A stretch of 64,000 bases of DNA from Thermanaerothrix sp034436175. Its GTDB lineage: Bacteria; Chloroflexota; Anaerolineae; Anaerolineales; Anaerolineaceae. The translations under genes were made by a program, and so were the position numbers. Location: contig CAYRUO010000001.1 in assembly GCA_964427505.1 (NCBI GenBank), positions 124,001 to 188,000 on the forward strand, given 5' to 3'. The stretch's first letter is position 1, and the number at the start of each line of letters is the position of its first letter. The notes below the pieces were generated by a model that was not told where the DNA came from, searched no databases, and saw nothing but the letters and a program-made list of their open reading frames with translations. Shown here piece by piece: positions 17,356 through 25,643 of the stretch.

Positions 17356-18225
17356 ATGCTGGTGACTTGGCGCTACCGACCGCGTAAATCGCTGATCCAA
17401 AGTTTTGATCCGCGGGCATGGATTATTTTCTTCCTATGTTATATTGCCTGCACGGTGCTCTTTTGGGATTTGCGCTATCTTTTAGTGCTCTTTGCTATGG
17501 CCCTGGTGGCGGTCTTTACCTCGGGCATCAAGTGGCATGAGATGCGCCGGGCTTGGCTGTTCATTGGCGGCTTTATCTTGTTCTTTTCTTTCCTTACCCT
17601 ACTCACCGGGCGGGGTGGGATTGAACTCTATAAAGAAGAGCACATTATTCGCCGTCTAACCGCGGGTTTCACGCTTTTGGGTTGGCGCCCTACGCTGGTC
17701 TTGAGCGCCGAGCGCATTGCCTATGCGGTGGCAATGATGGTGCGCGTGTTCAGCCTGGCCAGCATGACCATTCTTATCCCATATTCACTGAATCCCGCTC
17801 TATACGGCGTTACGTTCCGCGGCTTGGGCTTGCCGGATAAGGTGGCCTATGGTATGGATCTGACCATGCGTTTTATCCCTTCGTTTGGGCGTGATTTCCA
17901 GTTAACCATGGATGCCCAGCGTGCGCGGGGCTATGAATTGGAAAAGATTTCAGGGGGACTATTCGCTCAGGTGCGCAAACTGGCGCCCCTGATTGTGCCG
18001 GTGACCATTCATGCCATTGTGGCGAGCGAAGACATTATTGATGCCATGGATCTGCGCGCCTTCGGCGTTGGTCCGCGCACTTGGGTAGACGAACTGCACT
18101 ACCGTCCACGTGATCGTGCCCTGATCGCATTTGGGGTGGGAATGCTGTTGGTTTGTATTGCGCTTTCGCTGTGGGGATTCGGCAAGTTCTGGGTGCCGGA
18201 CTTCCTGCTCCGGTTGGCGCAGTAA
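17356..18225 (+). CDS. ecfT: ECF transporter transmembrane (T) component
   Basis: 289 residues with about five to six membrane helices. The two cytoplasmic coupling helices carry the Ala-Arg-Gly type motifs: DAQRARGYELEKISGG and DAMDLRAFGVGPRT. These contact the ATPase grooves in CbiQ/EcfT proteins. ATG at 17356. It closes the tyrS/ECF run; a hairpin with a T-run follows. Confidence 0.9.
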   Translation: MLVTWRYRPRKSLIQSFDPRAWIIFFLCYIACTVLFWDLRYLLVLFAMALVAVFTSGIKWHEMRRAWLFIGGFILFFSFLTLLTGRGGIELYKEEHIIRRLTAGFTLLGWRPTLVLSAERIAYAVAMMVRVFSLASMTILIPYSLNPALYGVTFRGLGLPDKVAYGMDLTMRFIPSFGRDFQLTMDAQRARGYELEKISGGLFAQVRKLAPLIVPVTIHAIVASEDIIDAMDLRAFGVGPRTWVDELHYRPRDRALIAFGVGMLLVCIALSLWGFGKFWVPDFLLRLAQ

Positions 18226-18252
18226 GTTTCCACGAGTAAACTCAAGTTTCAG

Positions 18253-18290
18253 CATGTCACTCGGGAAAATTGGGTGGCATGTTTGTTTTT
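18253..18290 (+). terminator. Terminator after the ECF operon
   Basis: CATGTCAC / GTGGCATG stem (one G-U pair), 13-base loop, then TTTGTTTTT. Lies between two convergent genes. Confidence 0.6.
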
Positions 18291-18291
18291 A

Positions 18292-19476
18292 TTACCGAGA
18301 GCGCGGGTGATGGTTCTCCGGTAGAGCGAGGATGATCGGCAGTCCCAAAATCATAATCCCGACGCTGAGCCAGTAAGTGGCATGTAGGCCAAGGTGATCG
18401 CCCAACCAACCCACACCCAGCATGGCCAGCGAGCCAACGACAAAATTCACCGCCATGAAAGCCCCGTTGGCCAGGGCACGCTGTTCGGGATAGTGGTCTT
18501 GGATCAGGGCCATTAGGATGGGGGTTACCGAAAGCATGGTGGCACCGAGTCCCAGCAGGGTGATTAAGCGCAAGGTGAGGTCGGTTGTGGCGAGAAATGC
18601 CACCGTGAAGATCGCCGCGCCGATACCGGCGACGATAAGCACAGATTTACGCCCTAGGCGGTCGCTCAAAGAGCCCCCCAGGAAAGCGCCGCCGATGCCG
18701 GCGAATTCCATAATGGTTAGGGAGCCCCCTGCCAGCCATAGGCCTGCCCCTTCTTCGGTCAGAAACGTAGGCAGGAAGGTGGAAAAGGCCACCTGGGCTA
18801 AGGCGCGCGTTATTAACAGGGCACTGACCGGCAGCAACACCGGCCGTAGCAGGTGCCACGCCTCGTGCCAGGGCAGTGGATCGGGGGCTTGTTGGGGTTG
18901 GGCAGGTACATCGCGCAGGTTCCAGTAAACGGCGAGCGAGACCAAGATTCCGATGACCATCAGCCAGGGCAGGCGTTGTTGCCCCAAGCCCTGGATCGCC
19001 GCAACGGCGATGAGGGGGCCAAGAGTGCGCCCCAGTTCTCCGGCGGCCATCCATAGGCTCATGCCCAGACCGAGCCGCGCGGCGGAGAGCCGCCCGGCGA
19101 TGGCCGGGCCGATGGCGTGAAACCCGGCCGAAGAAAAACCGACGATAAGCAGGAACACAACGGCCAGGGAATAGGTTGGGGCTGCTCCAACCAGCGACAT
19201 CATGATCGCGGTAACCGCCGGTCCGAGGAAAAGCAACAAACGCAGCCCGACCCGATCACCCAAGTAGCCAATGAAAGGCTGCAAAATAGAGGGGGCTTGG
19301 GTCAAAAAGGGGAGCAAACCCGCCTCGGTTTTGGAAAGCGCGTAGCGCTCTATCAACAAGGGTAAGAAGGAAGGCAGAAACGCCGTATAGGTATCGTGGA
19401 CGGCGTGTCCAAGGGCAATGGTGCTGACCCGTTCGCTCTGGAATTTTTCGGTGGCTAGACTTTGATCTGCGATCAT
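18292..19476 (-). CDS. MFS transporter, fosmidomycin-resistance (Fsr)-like
   Basis: 394 residues and about 12 membrane helices. The first half (ALGHAVHDTYTAFLPSFLPL, then GYLGDRVGLRLLL with the MFS motif A-like loop between helices 2 and 3) and GSLSDRLGRKSVLI in the second half identify a major-facilitator drug or metabolite exporter; the N-terminus resembles the Fsr group. Substrate unknown. ATG at 19476. It is the last gene of a run response regulator - DHA2 MFS - 71-residue protein - MFS, so it may be under that regulator's control. Confidence 0.85.
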   Translation of the reverse strand: MIADQSLATEKFQSERVSTIALGHAVHDTYTAFLPSFLPLLIERYALSKTEAGLLPFLTQAPSILQPFIGYLGDRVGLRLLLFLGPAVTAIMMSLVGAAPTYSLAVVFLLIVGFSSAGFHAIGPAIAGRLSAARLGLGMSLWMAAGELGRTLGPLIAVAAIQGLGQQRLPWLMVIGILVSLAVYWNLRDVPAQPQQAPDPLPWHEAWHLLRPVLLPVSALLITRALAQVAFSTFLPTFLTEEGAGLWLAGGSLTIMEFAGIGGAFLGGSLSDRLGRKSVLIVAGIGAAIFTVAFLATTDLTLRLITLLGLGATMLSVTPILMALIQDHYPEQRALANGAFMAVNFVVGSLAMLGVGWLGDHLGLHATYWLSVGIMILGLPIILALPENHHPRSR

Positions 19477-19512
19477 GGTGATGTTTGCCTCGAGGTCGCC
19501 GCTTGGTCGGGT

Positions 19513-19728
19513 TTAAGGATGGCGGCGGATTTCGTCTTCCACCACAACGCGCAGAGGCGCAGCCGGAGGATGAGAACCGTAATCCGTGATGTCTTCTAGG
19601 GTGATGCGCAGACGGAGCGGAAAATCACCGGGAGTCTGTTCTAGATAACGCATAATGGCCTCATCGGCTTGCACGCCAAAGGTTTTTAACAGACGGCGGA
19701 TGTCGTGGCGGATGATTTCTTCGTCCAT
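19513..19728 (-). CDS. 71-residue protein of unknown function
   Basis: Short, charged, cytoplasmic-looking protein with a helical N-terminus (EEIIRHDIRRLLKTFGVQAD) and a beta-rich C-terminus ending in VVVEDEIRRHP. I do not recognise a family. It has a good ribosome site (AAAGGAACC) before the ATG at 19728 and sits between two MFS exporter genes with 36 and 30 base gaps on the same strand, so it is very likely real. Possibly a small modulator of one of the transporters (speculative). Confidence 0.7.
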   Translation of the reverse strand: MDEEIIRHDIRRLLKTFGVQADEAIMRYLEQTPGDFPLRLRITLEDITDYGSHPPAAPLRVVVEDEIRRHP

Positions 19729-19758
19729 GAGAGCGGTTCCTTTCTTCAGTTGCTTATC

Positions 19759-21228
19759 CTAGTGACATGTTTTTTGTTCGCCACTGACAACGGAGTAAGC
19801 GGCTTGCTTGCGGCGCTGGGCATCCAGCCATAGTGCCAGCACGGCCAGTAACGTAGCGATAAGGATGACAAACGCGGCAATCTGATAAGTGCCCCGCAAG
19901 CCGATAAGCAGGGCTTGAGGGTCGGCTTGGGTTACCTCAAAATTGGGGGGCAGATTGGCTGCAGCCCGCACTTGTAGGGCGAACAGGGTGCCCATGAGAG
20001 GAAGCCCTGAGGTTTGCCCCAGCGTTCGCATCAGGGCGAGCAGTCCGGAGGCGATACCCAGGCGGTTACGCGGCACAGATCCCATAATGGCGTTGTTATT
20101 AGGGGATTGGAACATGCCCAACCCAATTCCGAAGGGAATCAGGTGTAGGACAAAACCTAACGGACTAAGCCCAGGTTGGATGGAAGCAACCGAGAGACAT
20201 CCCAAGATCACCACAATCAACCCGAGCAGGCTGATGCCCCGTGATCCATAGCGATCGGAGAGCGCGCCGGCCAGGGGGGCTACGATGCCCATCGCTACCG
20301 GATGAGCCATCATCAACAGCCCTACCAGTTGCGCAGGGTAACCCTGCACCAGTTCCAGGAAAAATGGCATCAGAAACATCCCGGCCATGACGATGAACAC
20401 CAGGAATGCCATCAGCAGGTTGATCGAAAAGAGGGTATTGCGGAACAGGGTCAGATCAACCATGGGATGGCGTTGACGGCGCTCGATGATGACAAAAGTG
20501 ATCAGCCCGACGAGGGCGATCCCGAGAAGAATTCTTGGCCATTGGGTGTCGAACCCCAGGTCTTGCCCCATGGTCATGCCTAGGGCATAGCATCCCATGG
20601 TCATGAACAGGACCGCGGCTCCTAGCACATCAAAGCCGCCCTCGCGTTTTTCGGGGTGCAGGTCGGGCACCACGCGATGCACAATGAAGGATGCAATGAT
20701 GCCAATCGGTAGGTTGACCAAGAAGACCCAATGCCACCCGGCCCAGGCAATGATCAGCCCACCCAGCGGCGGGCCGGCGGCAATGCCGATGGAGACGATG
20801 CTCCCGATGGTGCCCAGGGCGCGACCGCGCGATTCGGGAGGAAAGACTTCAGTGACAATAGCAGTACCGAGGGCTTGGGTAAATGCGGCGCCGATGCCCT
20901 GCAGGGCACGGAAAACGATCAAAGCCGTAATGGTTGGGGCCAAACCGCATAGCAACGAACCCAGAGTGAAAATGATCAATCCGATCTGGTAAAGCCGTTT
21001 CTTGTTATAGAGATCCCCCAGCCGGGCGGCACCCAGCATCAGTGCGGTTAGCACCAGCACGTAGGCCAGAACAACCCACTCCACGGTGGCAAAATCGGTG
21101 TGGAGATCTTTGACCAGGGTGGGGAGGGAGATATTGACGATGCTGGCGTCGAGCGTGGCCATCAAAACCCCGCTGCCGACTCCAAGCAACGCTAGCCAGT
21201 GTTTTGAGGTGGGGCGTGAAGAGGCCAT
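19759..21228 (-). CDS. DHA2-family MFS drug exporter (EmrB/QacA type, 14 helices)
   Basis: 489 residues. Proton-driven exporter of the 14-helix DHA2 group. Helix 1 carries ATLDASIVNISLPTL, the conserved motif D1 with the membrane-embedded Asp. Motif A is in RLGDLYNKKRLYQIG, and motif C in GTIGSIVSIGIAAGPPLGG. Substrate unknown; such proteins often export drugs or lipids. Start ATG 21228 is used; a TTG at 21243 would start directly behind the response regulator stop. Immediately downstream of an OmpR-like regulator gene, so probably part of its regulon. Confidence 0.9.
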   Translation of the reverse strand: MASSRPTSKHWLALLGVGSGVLMATLDASIVNISLPTLVKDLHTDFATVEWVVLAYVLVLTALMLGAARLGDLYNKKRLYQIGLIIFTLGSLLCGLAPTITALIVFRALQGIGAAFTQALGTAIVTEVFPPESRGRALGTIGSIVSIGIAAGPPLGGLIIAWAGWHWVFLVNLPIGIIASFIVHRVVPDLHPEKREGGFDVLGAAVLFMTMGCYALGMTMGQDLGFDTQWPRILLGIALVGLITFVIIERRQRHPMVDLTLFRNTLFSINLLMAFLVFIVMAGMFLMPFFLELVQGYPAQLVGLLMMAHPVAMGIVAPLAGALSDRYGSRGISLLGLIVVILGCLSVASIQPGLSPLGFVLHLIPFGIGLGMFQSPNNNAIMGSVPRNRLGIASGLLALMRTLGQTSGLPLMGTLFALQVRAAANLPPNFEVTQADPQALLIGLRGTYQIAAFVILIATLLAVLALWLDAQRRKQAAYSVVSGEQKTCH

Positions 21229-21247
21229 ATTTGAGGATGTCAATCCC

Positions 21248-21955
21248 TTATTCGGGTAGGAAGATATACCCCCCCATTGTACTCTGAATCAAGAGTGTTT
21301 CGCCAGATTCGGGCTGTAATTTATAAAGGAGACTGCGAATCGTATTCTCAACCAGCGCTCGGGCGGTGGCTTCAGGAAGGATCTCATCCCCCCACCCGGC
21401 GTGATAGAGGGATTCCCAGGCGACTTCATGAAATGCATTGTCCATCAGGAATTGGAACAGCCGGGTTTCGGTTGGGCTGAGGAGAATGGGCGTATCGTTA
21501 TACAGGAGCAGATTTTGCTGTGGATCTAGTCGAAAATGGGCTTTCCAAGAAGTATCGGGCACCATGCGCGGGGGAATTTTCTCCGCCAAGCGTCGTACTC
21601 GTTCTTTTAATTGTGACATTGCAAAGGGTTTGACCAGGTAATCGCTCGCGCCCAAATGGTAACACTGCTGCATGACCCGGGGGTCGGAAAGGGCTGTCAA
21701 CATCAAGATGGGGGCTTGGGTTTCCCGGCGCAGGGCTTCGAGCAGGCTCAGGCCGTCTAAATCCGGCATCATGATATCTAGAATAACTATGTCCACGGCT
21801 TCGTGCTGTAAAAGACGCAGTGCCGATTGGGGTTGCGTGGTCGTTAAGACCTGATAGTTCTCTTTTTCCAGCACGCTACGCACCAGATCACAGGTGTCGC
21901 GATCATCATCAATGATTAGGATTTTCAGGGTAGAGGGCGTGGCTTTGAAAACCAT
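21248..21955 (-). CDS. OmpR/PhoB-family response regulator
   Basis: 235 residues. Receiver domain (about 9-120) with acidic pair in ILIIDDDRD, phosphoacceptor Asp in IVILDIMMPDLDG, Thr/Ser switch in MLTALSD and Lys in DYLVKPF. C-terminal winged-helix DNA-binding domain (about 138-233) with LSPTETRLFQFLMDN and the recognition helix region. No cognate histidine kinase is adjacent. First gene of a unit with two MFS exporters and a small protein. ATG at 21955, ribosome site AAGGGG. Confidence 0.92.
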   Translation of the reverse strand: MVFKATPSTLKILIIDDDRDTCDLVRSVLEKENYQVLTTTQPQSALRLLQHEAVDIVILDIMMPDLDGLSLLEALRRETQAPILMLTALSDPRVMQQCYHLGASDYLVKPFAMSQLKERVRRLAEKIPPRMVPDTSWKAHFRLDPQQNLLLYNDTPILLSPTETRLFQFLMDNAFHEVAWESLYHAGWGDEILPEATARALVENTIRSLLYKLQPESGETLLIQSTMGGYIFLPE

Positions 21956-22074
21956 ATCATACCCCTTATCTAAACGAGAACGAATTGAACGGTCTTCGTC
22001 TATTGTAGGTTGGGCGCACTAAATTAGCAAGCATAAAATCGGAGCAAATGATGGTTGAAGGATAGGATCGAAAA

Positions 22075-22102
22075 TTGATAGAATCAGACCAGAGGATAAA
22101 GT
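22075..22102 (+). promoter_or_regulatory. Possible promoter of the MoaD-like gene
   Basis: TTGATA, 16-base spacer, TAAAGT; predicted start near 22109, about 20 bases before the ATG at 22131. It lies in the 175-base divergent gap before the response regulator gene. Confidence 0.45.
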
Positions 22103-22130
22103 CAATGAGATAAAGTGGAGGAAGAAAGCG

Positions 22131-22409
22131 ATGGTGGTTCATTTTTATGCGACCTTCCGCCCAATTGTGGGGGGTAAGACGGTAGAGGTGCCGCTGGCCG
22201 ATGGGAGCACAATTCAACAGGTGTTGGAGCATTTGTTTGAACGCTTTCCGGGCTTGCGTGCGCAGATGATGGATGAGCAGGGCAACCTCTTGCCGTATGT
22301 TCACTGCTTTGTCAATGGCCGTGATGTGCATTATCTGCCCGAGGGACTGCAGACTACGCTCAGGCCCGAAGATCGTCTGGACATCTTTCCACCTGTGGGT
22401 GGGGGATAG
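22131..22409 (+). CDS. MoaD/ThiS-family ubiquitin-like sulfur carrier
   Basis: 92 residues with a beta-grasp fold pattern, beginning VVHFYATFRPIVGGK and ending FPPVGGG. MoaD carries sulfur as a C-terminal Gly-Gly thiocarboxylate to build molybdopterin; here the Gly-Gly is followed by a third Gly, so the terminus may still be used directly or after trimming. GGAGGAAG precedes the ATG. It lies tail to tail with an aldehyde:ferredoxin oxidoreductase gene whose tungsten/molybdenum pterin cofactor needs such a carrier; MoaD-like genes often accompany AOR genes. A general molybdopterin or a thiamin role is the alternative. Confidence 0.85.
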   Translation: MVVHFYATFRPIVGGKTVEVPLADGSTIQQVLEHLFERFPGLRAQMMDEQGNLLPYVHCFVNGRDVHYLPEGLQTTLRPEDRLDIFPPVGGG

Positions 22410-22434
22410 GCTTAAGAAGCCCTCTTAAAAGCGG

Positions 22435-22468
22435 GGCGAGAGCGTATGACCGACCATACGCTCTCGCC
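22435..22468 (-). terminator. Strong hairpin between MoaD-like and AOR genes
   Basis: Perfect 14-bp stem GGCGAGAGCGTATG / CATACGCTCTCGCC with a 6-base loop. On the minus strand it is followed by CCGCTTTTAAG, a short T-run, so it probably ends AOR transcription; it may also act from the other side. Confidence 0.65.
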
Positions 22469-22488
22469 GGGAAAGGGGAAAACGGGGG

Positions 22489-24306
22489 TTAGATGATCTC
22501 CAGTTCTTTGAGTTTGCTCTCGGGCACTACGCCGTTGACCCAGCCGCGCTCGCGGTAATATTCCTCGAGCATTTTGTCCAACTCGCAGACGTGACCGAAC
22601 GAACCTTGCTCTTGCGAGGGTTCTTCGAGGAAGCGCTTGGGTAGGGTATCGCTGCCCTCACGGAAGCCGCACAGGTTGTTGTAGTAGCGCTCCAAGTTGT
22701 AAATGCGCTCCCCGGTCTTTAGCACATCATCGGCAGTGAAAGGAATACCCACGACGGCTGAGAATTGGGCCGCGTAGTCCTCGGCCGCTTCGGCAAAGGC
22801 GCTGAACTTGCACAGGTCAAGGCTATCTGAGAAGGCATGCAGGTCCTGAAGCAGTTTGAGCAGTTTGCCTTTGCCTTCCCAGGCTAACGGGTCGGTCTTG
22901 AGCGGGATCAGCCCTAATTCAGAAGCCGGGCTGTAACCGCGGAGGTGGCAAGCGCCGCGGTTGCTGGTGGCGTAGCCCAAGCCCATACCCTTCAGACCAC
23001 GTGGGTCGTAGGCCGGGATGCCCATGCCCTTGACCGTCATGGCAATTTCGGGGTGACCGAATTGTTTGGCCGCTTTCTCGGTGCCTTCCGCCAAGATGTC
23101 GCCCACGCCTTCGCGATAGGCGATCTTGCGCATGACCTCGATCATGCCGAACACATCACCCCATTGTAGGCCACCGGTACCGTTCACATAGCCGCGCTGG
23201 GTGGCTTCCATGTACATGGCTAGCACATCGCCGATTTCAATGGCGTCATAGCCATAATCGTTGGAGAGGTCAATCATCTTGGCGATGGCGGCGGCATCGT
23301 CATTATCGCACATGGCGCCGAGTGACCAGGCCGGTTCATATTCCACCGACTCCATGCGCAAGCCGGCAAACGGGCCTTCTTTGATCTCCACTTCCTTCTT
23401 GCAGGCCACCGGGCAGGCGTGGCAGGTGGGATCATCTACCAGGATGTGTTCTTTGACCCACTCGCCGCTGATTTTTTCGGACTTGGGCACAAATGAAGCG
23501 CGTTGGGCATTGCGAGTGGGTAGAGCCCCCATCGTGCTGGTGATGTTCATCAGGACGTTGGTACCGTAAACCGAGAGGCCGCCCTTGCGTGGGCTGGTGA
23601 CGTTGGCCGGATCCATGATTTTGGCCAGAGCCTGCTGGTGCGCCGTCTTCCATAAGTCGCGGTCTACCGCTTTGGGCATCTTCTTCTCGGCTTTGATCAC
23701 AATGGCCTTGAGCAGTTTGCTTCCGCCCACGCACCCGGTGCCGCCGCGGCCGCTGGCGCGGTCATCCTCATTGACCCAACAGGCAAATTTGACCAGGCGC
23801 TCACCCGCCGGGCCAATGGCCAATACGCTCAGATCTTTCTCACCGTATTTTGCTTGCAGGGTTTTAATGGTTTCGTGGACTCCCTTGCCCCATAACTCTG
23901 AGGCATCGTGAATTTCAACCTTGCCGTCTTCAACATAGAGGTAAACGGGCTTGGCCGCTTTTCCCTTGACGACGATGCCATCCAGGCCGGCCCATTTGAG
24001 GCGCGCTCCCGACCAGCCGCCGTGATGGCTGTCCGTGATGGTGCCGGTCAACGGCGATTTCGTGCAGATCGCCATGCGACCGCTCATGGTGACCTCGGTA
24101 CCGGTGAGCGGACCGGTCATGAAGCACAAAATGTTCTCGGGTGAAAGGGGATCAACCTGATACCCGTTTTCAAAAACATACTTGTCCCCTAAACCGCGTC
24201 CGCCGATATACTTCAGCGCCCAGTCTTCGCGGATGGGTTCGTATGTTACCGTTCCCGTACTCAGATCTACATGGGCAATCCGATTCGCATAACCTCCGAG
24301 TGCCAT
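22489..24306 (-). CDS. Aldehyde:ferredoxin oxidoreductase (tungsten/molybdenum bis-pterin enzyme)
   Basis: 605 residues. Oxidises aldehydes to acids with ferredoxin as acceptor. N-terminal pterin-binding domain with YIGGRGLGDKY and MTGPLTGTEVTMSGR. The [4Fe-4S] cluster ligands are in PTCHACPVACKK (C-x2-C-x3-C, about residues 292-299) with the fourth Cys near SLDLCKFSAF. The ATG at 24306 follows AGGAGGGGAG and is preferred to an in-frame start at 24339. It is oxygen-sensitive in known members, which fits an anaerobic lifestyle. Which metal and aldehyde are used cannot be told. Convergent with the MoaD-like gene. Confidence 0.95.
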   Translation of the reverse strand: MALGGYANRIAHVDLSTGTVTYEPIREDWALKYIGGRGLGDKYVFENGYQVDPLSPENILCFMTGPLTGTEVTMSGRMAICTKSPLTGTITDSHHGGWSGARLKWAGLDGIVVKGKAAKPVYLYVEDGKVEIHDASELWGKGVHETIKTLQAKYGEKDLSVLAIGPAGERLVKFACWVNEDDRASGRGGTGCVGGSKLLKAIVIKAEKKMPKAVDRDLWKTAHQQALAKIMDPANVTSPRKGGLSVYGTNVLMNITSTMGALPTRNAQRASFVPKSEKISGEWVKEHILVDDPTCHACPVACKKEVEIKEGPFAGLRMESVEYEPAWSLGAMCDNDDAAAIAKMIDLSNDYGYDAIEIGDVLAMYMEATQRGYVNGTGGLQWGDVFGMIEVMRKIAYREGVGDILAEGTEKAAKQFGHPEIAMTVKGMGIPAYDPRGLKGMGLGYATSNRGACHLRGYSPASELGLIPLKTDPLAWEGKGKLLKLLQDLHAFSDSLDLCKFSAFAEAAEDYAAQFSAVVGIPFTADDVLKTGERIYNLERYYNNLCGFREGSDTLPKRFLEEPSQEQGSFGHVCELDKMLEEYYRERGWVNGVVPESKLKELEII

Positions 24307-24657
24307 ACTCCCCTCCTGGTTGGCAAAACTTAGATTCAAATGAACCAGTCATTCAGTCGAAAGCAGAATATCCTCCCTCACCTCCTTTCCTACATAAACA
24401 AGGCTGGGACGAGGCCACAATGGAACGGCTGAACATTATTTGTTGTGATGGTGAAAGCGGCGGGAACGAAAGCGAAATGCGCAACTGAACAGGAAGATTC
24501 CCCTGCTTATAAGTCTAGTAAATTGTTCACGGCGATTCAAGTGACATTTGTCAATTCTTCCTCCCAGGTGTAGGTTCAGTGGACGAGTGAGTCGGTCGGT
24601 ACTAATGGTAAAATCAAGAGCAATGTTCTCGGGTATTTTCCAAACAAGAGGATTCTG
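24307..24657. other. 351-base divergent intergenic region (AOR / DUF368)
   Basis: No credible gene on either strand. It holds the AOR ribosome site and, towards the plus-strand gene, a possible -10 TAAAAT at 24609-24614. Two motifs with GACT/GTCG half-sites are present at about 24341-24361 and 24583-24602 and might be operators. No molybdenum-cofactor riboswitch fold was evident by eye. Confidence 0.5.
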
Positions 24658-25641
24658 ATGTCTCTTAAGCCTTCGCATCCTTCACCACGTTCGTGGCGCG
24701 ACTACCTAAGTTTGATAGCCCAAGGTTTTCTGATCGGTACCGTGGATGCTGTGCCGGGCGTTTCAGGGGGTACGGTGGCTTTGTTACTCGGACTCTACGA
24801 GGAACTGATTCGGTCAATTCGTTCAATGGCAGACTTGAAGGTAGTGCGGAAACTGTTCAGACCGCGAGAGTGGGGATATTTGTGGTCGCAGACACCGTGG
24901 CGATTTTTGTTGGCTGTGGTTTTGGGGATTTTAGGGGGCGCCTTTACTCTTGCCCATACGTTGGAATGGGCGTTAATTCATCATCCGCAAGTGGTGTGGG
25001 CGTTATTCTTTGGTTTTGTATTGGCTTCTACCCTTCTTGTCAGCCGTCGCGTTCAACGCTGGAAACCTCATTATGCAGGCCTGTTTCTGGCGGGCGGTGC
25101 GGTAGCCTTTGCCCTGGCAGGTGCGATGGCGCTCTCAACGCCAAAGGCGCTGTGGGCATTCTTCTTAAGCGGGTTTGCGGCGATCTGCGCGATGATCTTA
25201 CCCGGGGTCTCCGGCGCGTTGGTGTTGGTCTTGCTGGGCAAATACCAGGATGTGCTTAATGCTGTAACCAGTTTTCAAGTTCTTCCTTTAGTGGTATTTG
25301 GACTTGGTGCTCTGCTGGGGTTAAGCCTGATGGTGCGCTTGCTGACGCGGTTGTTGCGGCGATATCATGACGCCACCTTGACCTTTCTGTGCGGTTTGAT
25401 GGCCGGTTCCTTACGCCGCTTATGGCCGTGGAAGGCGTGGGGTGAAGAGTATGAGGAAACCACGGCGTTTGTCGAGATGGTCAATAATACTTGGCCGTCA
25501 TTCACCGAACTCGAAACCTGGGGCTTACTTGGCTTGATGGGAGTGGGATTTGTTGTGGTGTGGTGGTTGGAACGCTTGGCGCATGGACGATCCGGTGCGC
25601 GTTCTTCAACTTCTAGAGCCATTCTCATGGGAGGTGAGTAA
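24658..25641 (+). CDS. DUF368 membrane protein, probable undecaprenyl-phosphate translocase
   Basis: 327 residues, about eight to ten membrane helices. The two DUF368 repeats are clear: DAVPGVSGGTVALLLGLYEE near the N-terminus and MILPGVSGALVLVLLGKYQD in the middle. DUF368 proteins have been shown to recycle the C55-P lipid carrier across the membrane (PopT-type). That role is taken from the family; nothing in the locus adds to it. ATG at 24658. The DUF1028 gene follows after two bases, so the two are co-transcribed. Confidence 0.88.
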   Translation: MSLKPSHPSPRSWRDYLSLIAQGFLIGTVDAVPGVSGGTVALLLGLYEELIRSIRSMADLKVVRKLFRPREWGYLWSQTPWRFLLAVVLGILGGAFTLAHTLEWALIHHPQVVWALFFGFVLASTLLVSRRVQRWKPHYAGLFLAGGAVAFALAGAMALSTPKALWAFFLSGFAAICAMILPGVSGALVLVLLGKYQDVLNAVTSFQVLPLVVFGLGALLGLSLMVRLLTRLLRRYHDATLTFLCGLMAGSLRRLWPWKAWGEEYEETTAFVEMVNNTWPSFTELETWGLLGLMGVGFVVVWWLERLAHGRSGARSSTSRAILMGGE

Positions 25642-25643
25642 AA

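Noticed and set aside
22435..22468. Long hairpin considered as a riboswitch for the molybdenum/tungsten cofactor
   Set aside because: It is at the 3' ends of both genes and is a simple stem-loop; terminator fits better.
24693..25259. 188-codon open frame in another frame of the DUF368 gene
   Set aside because: Arg/Gly-rich translation without helices; DUF368 repeats are clear in the other frame.
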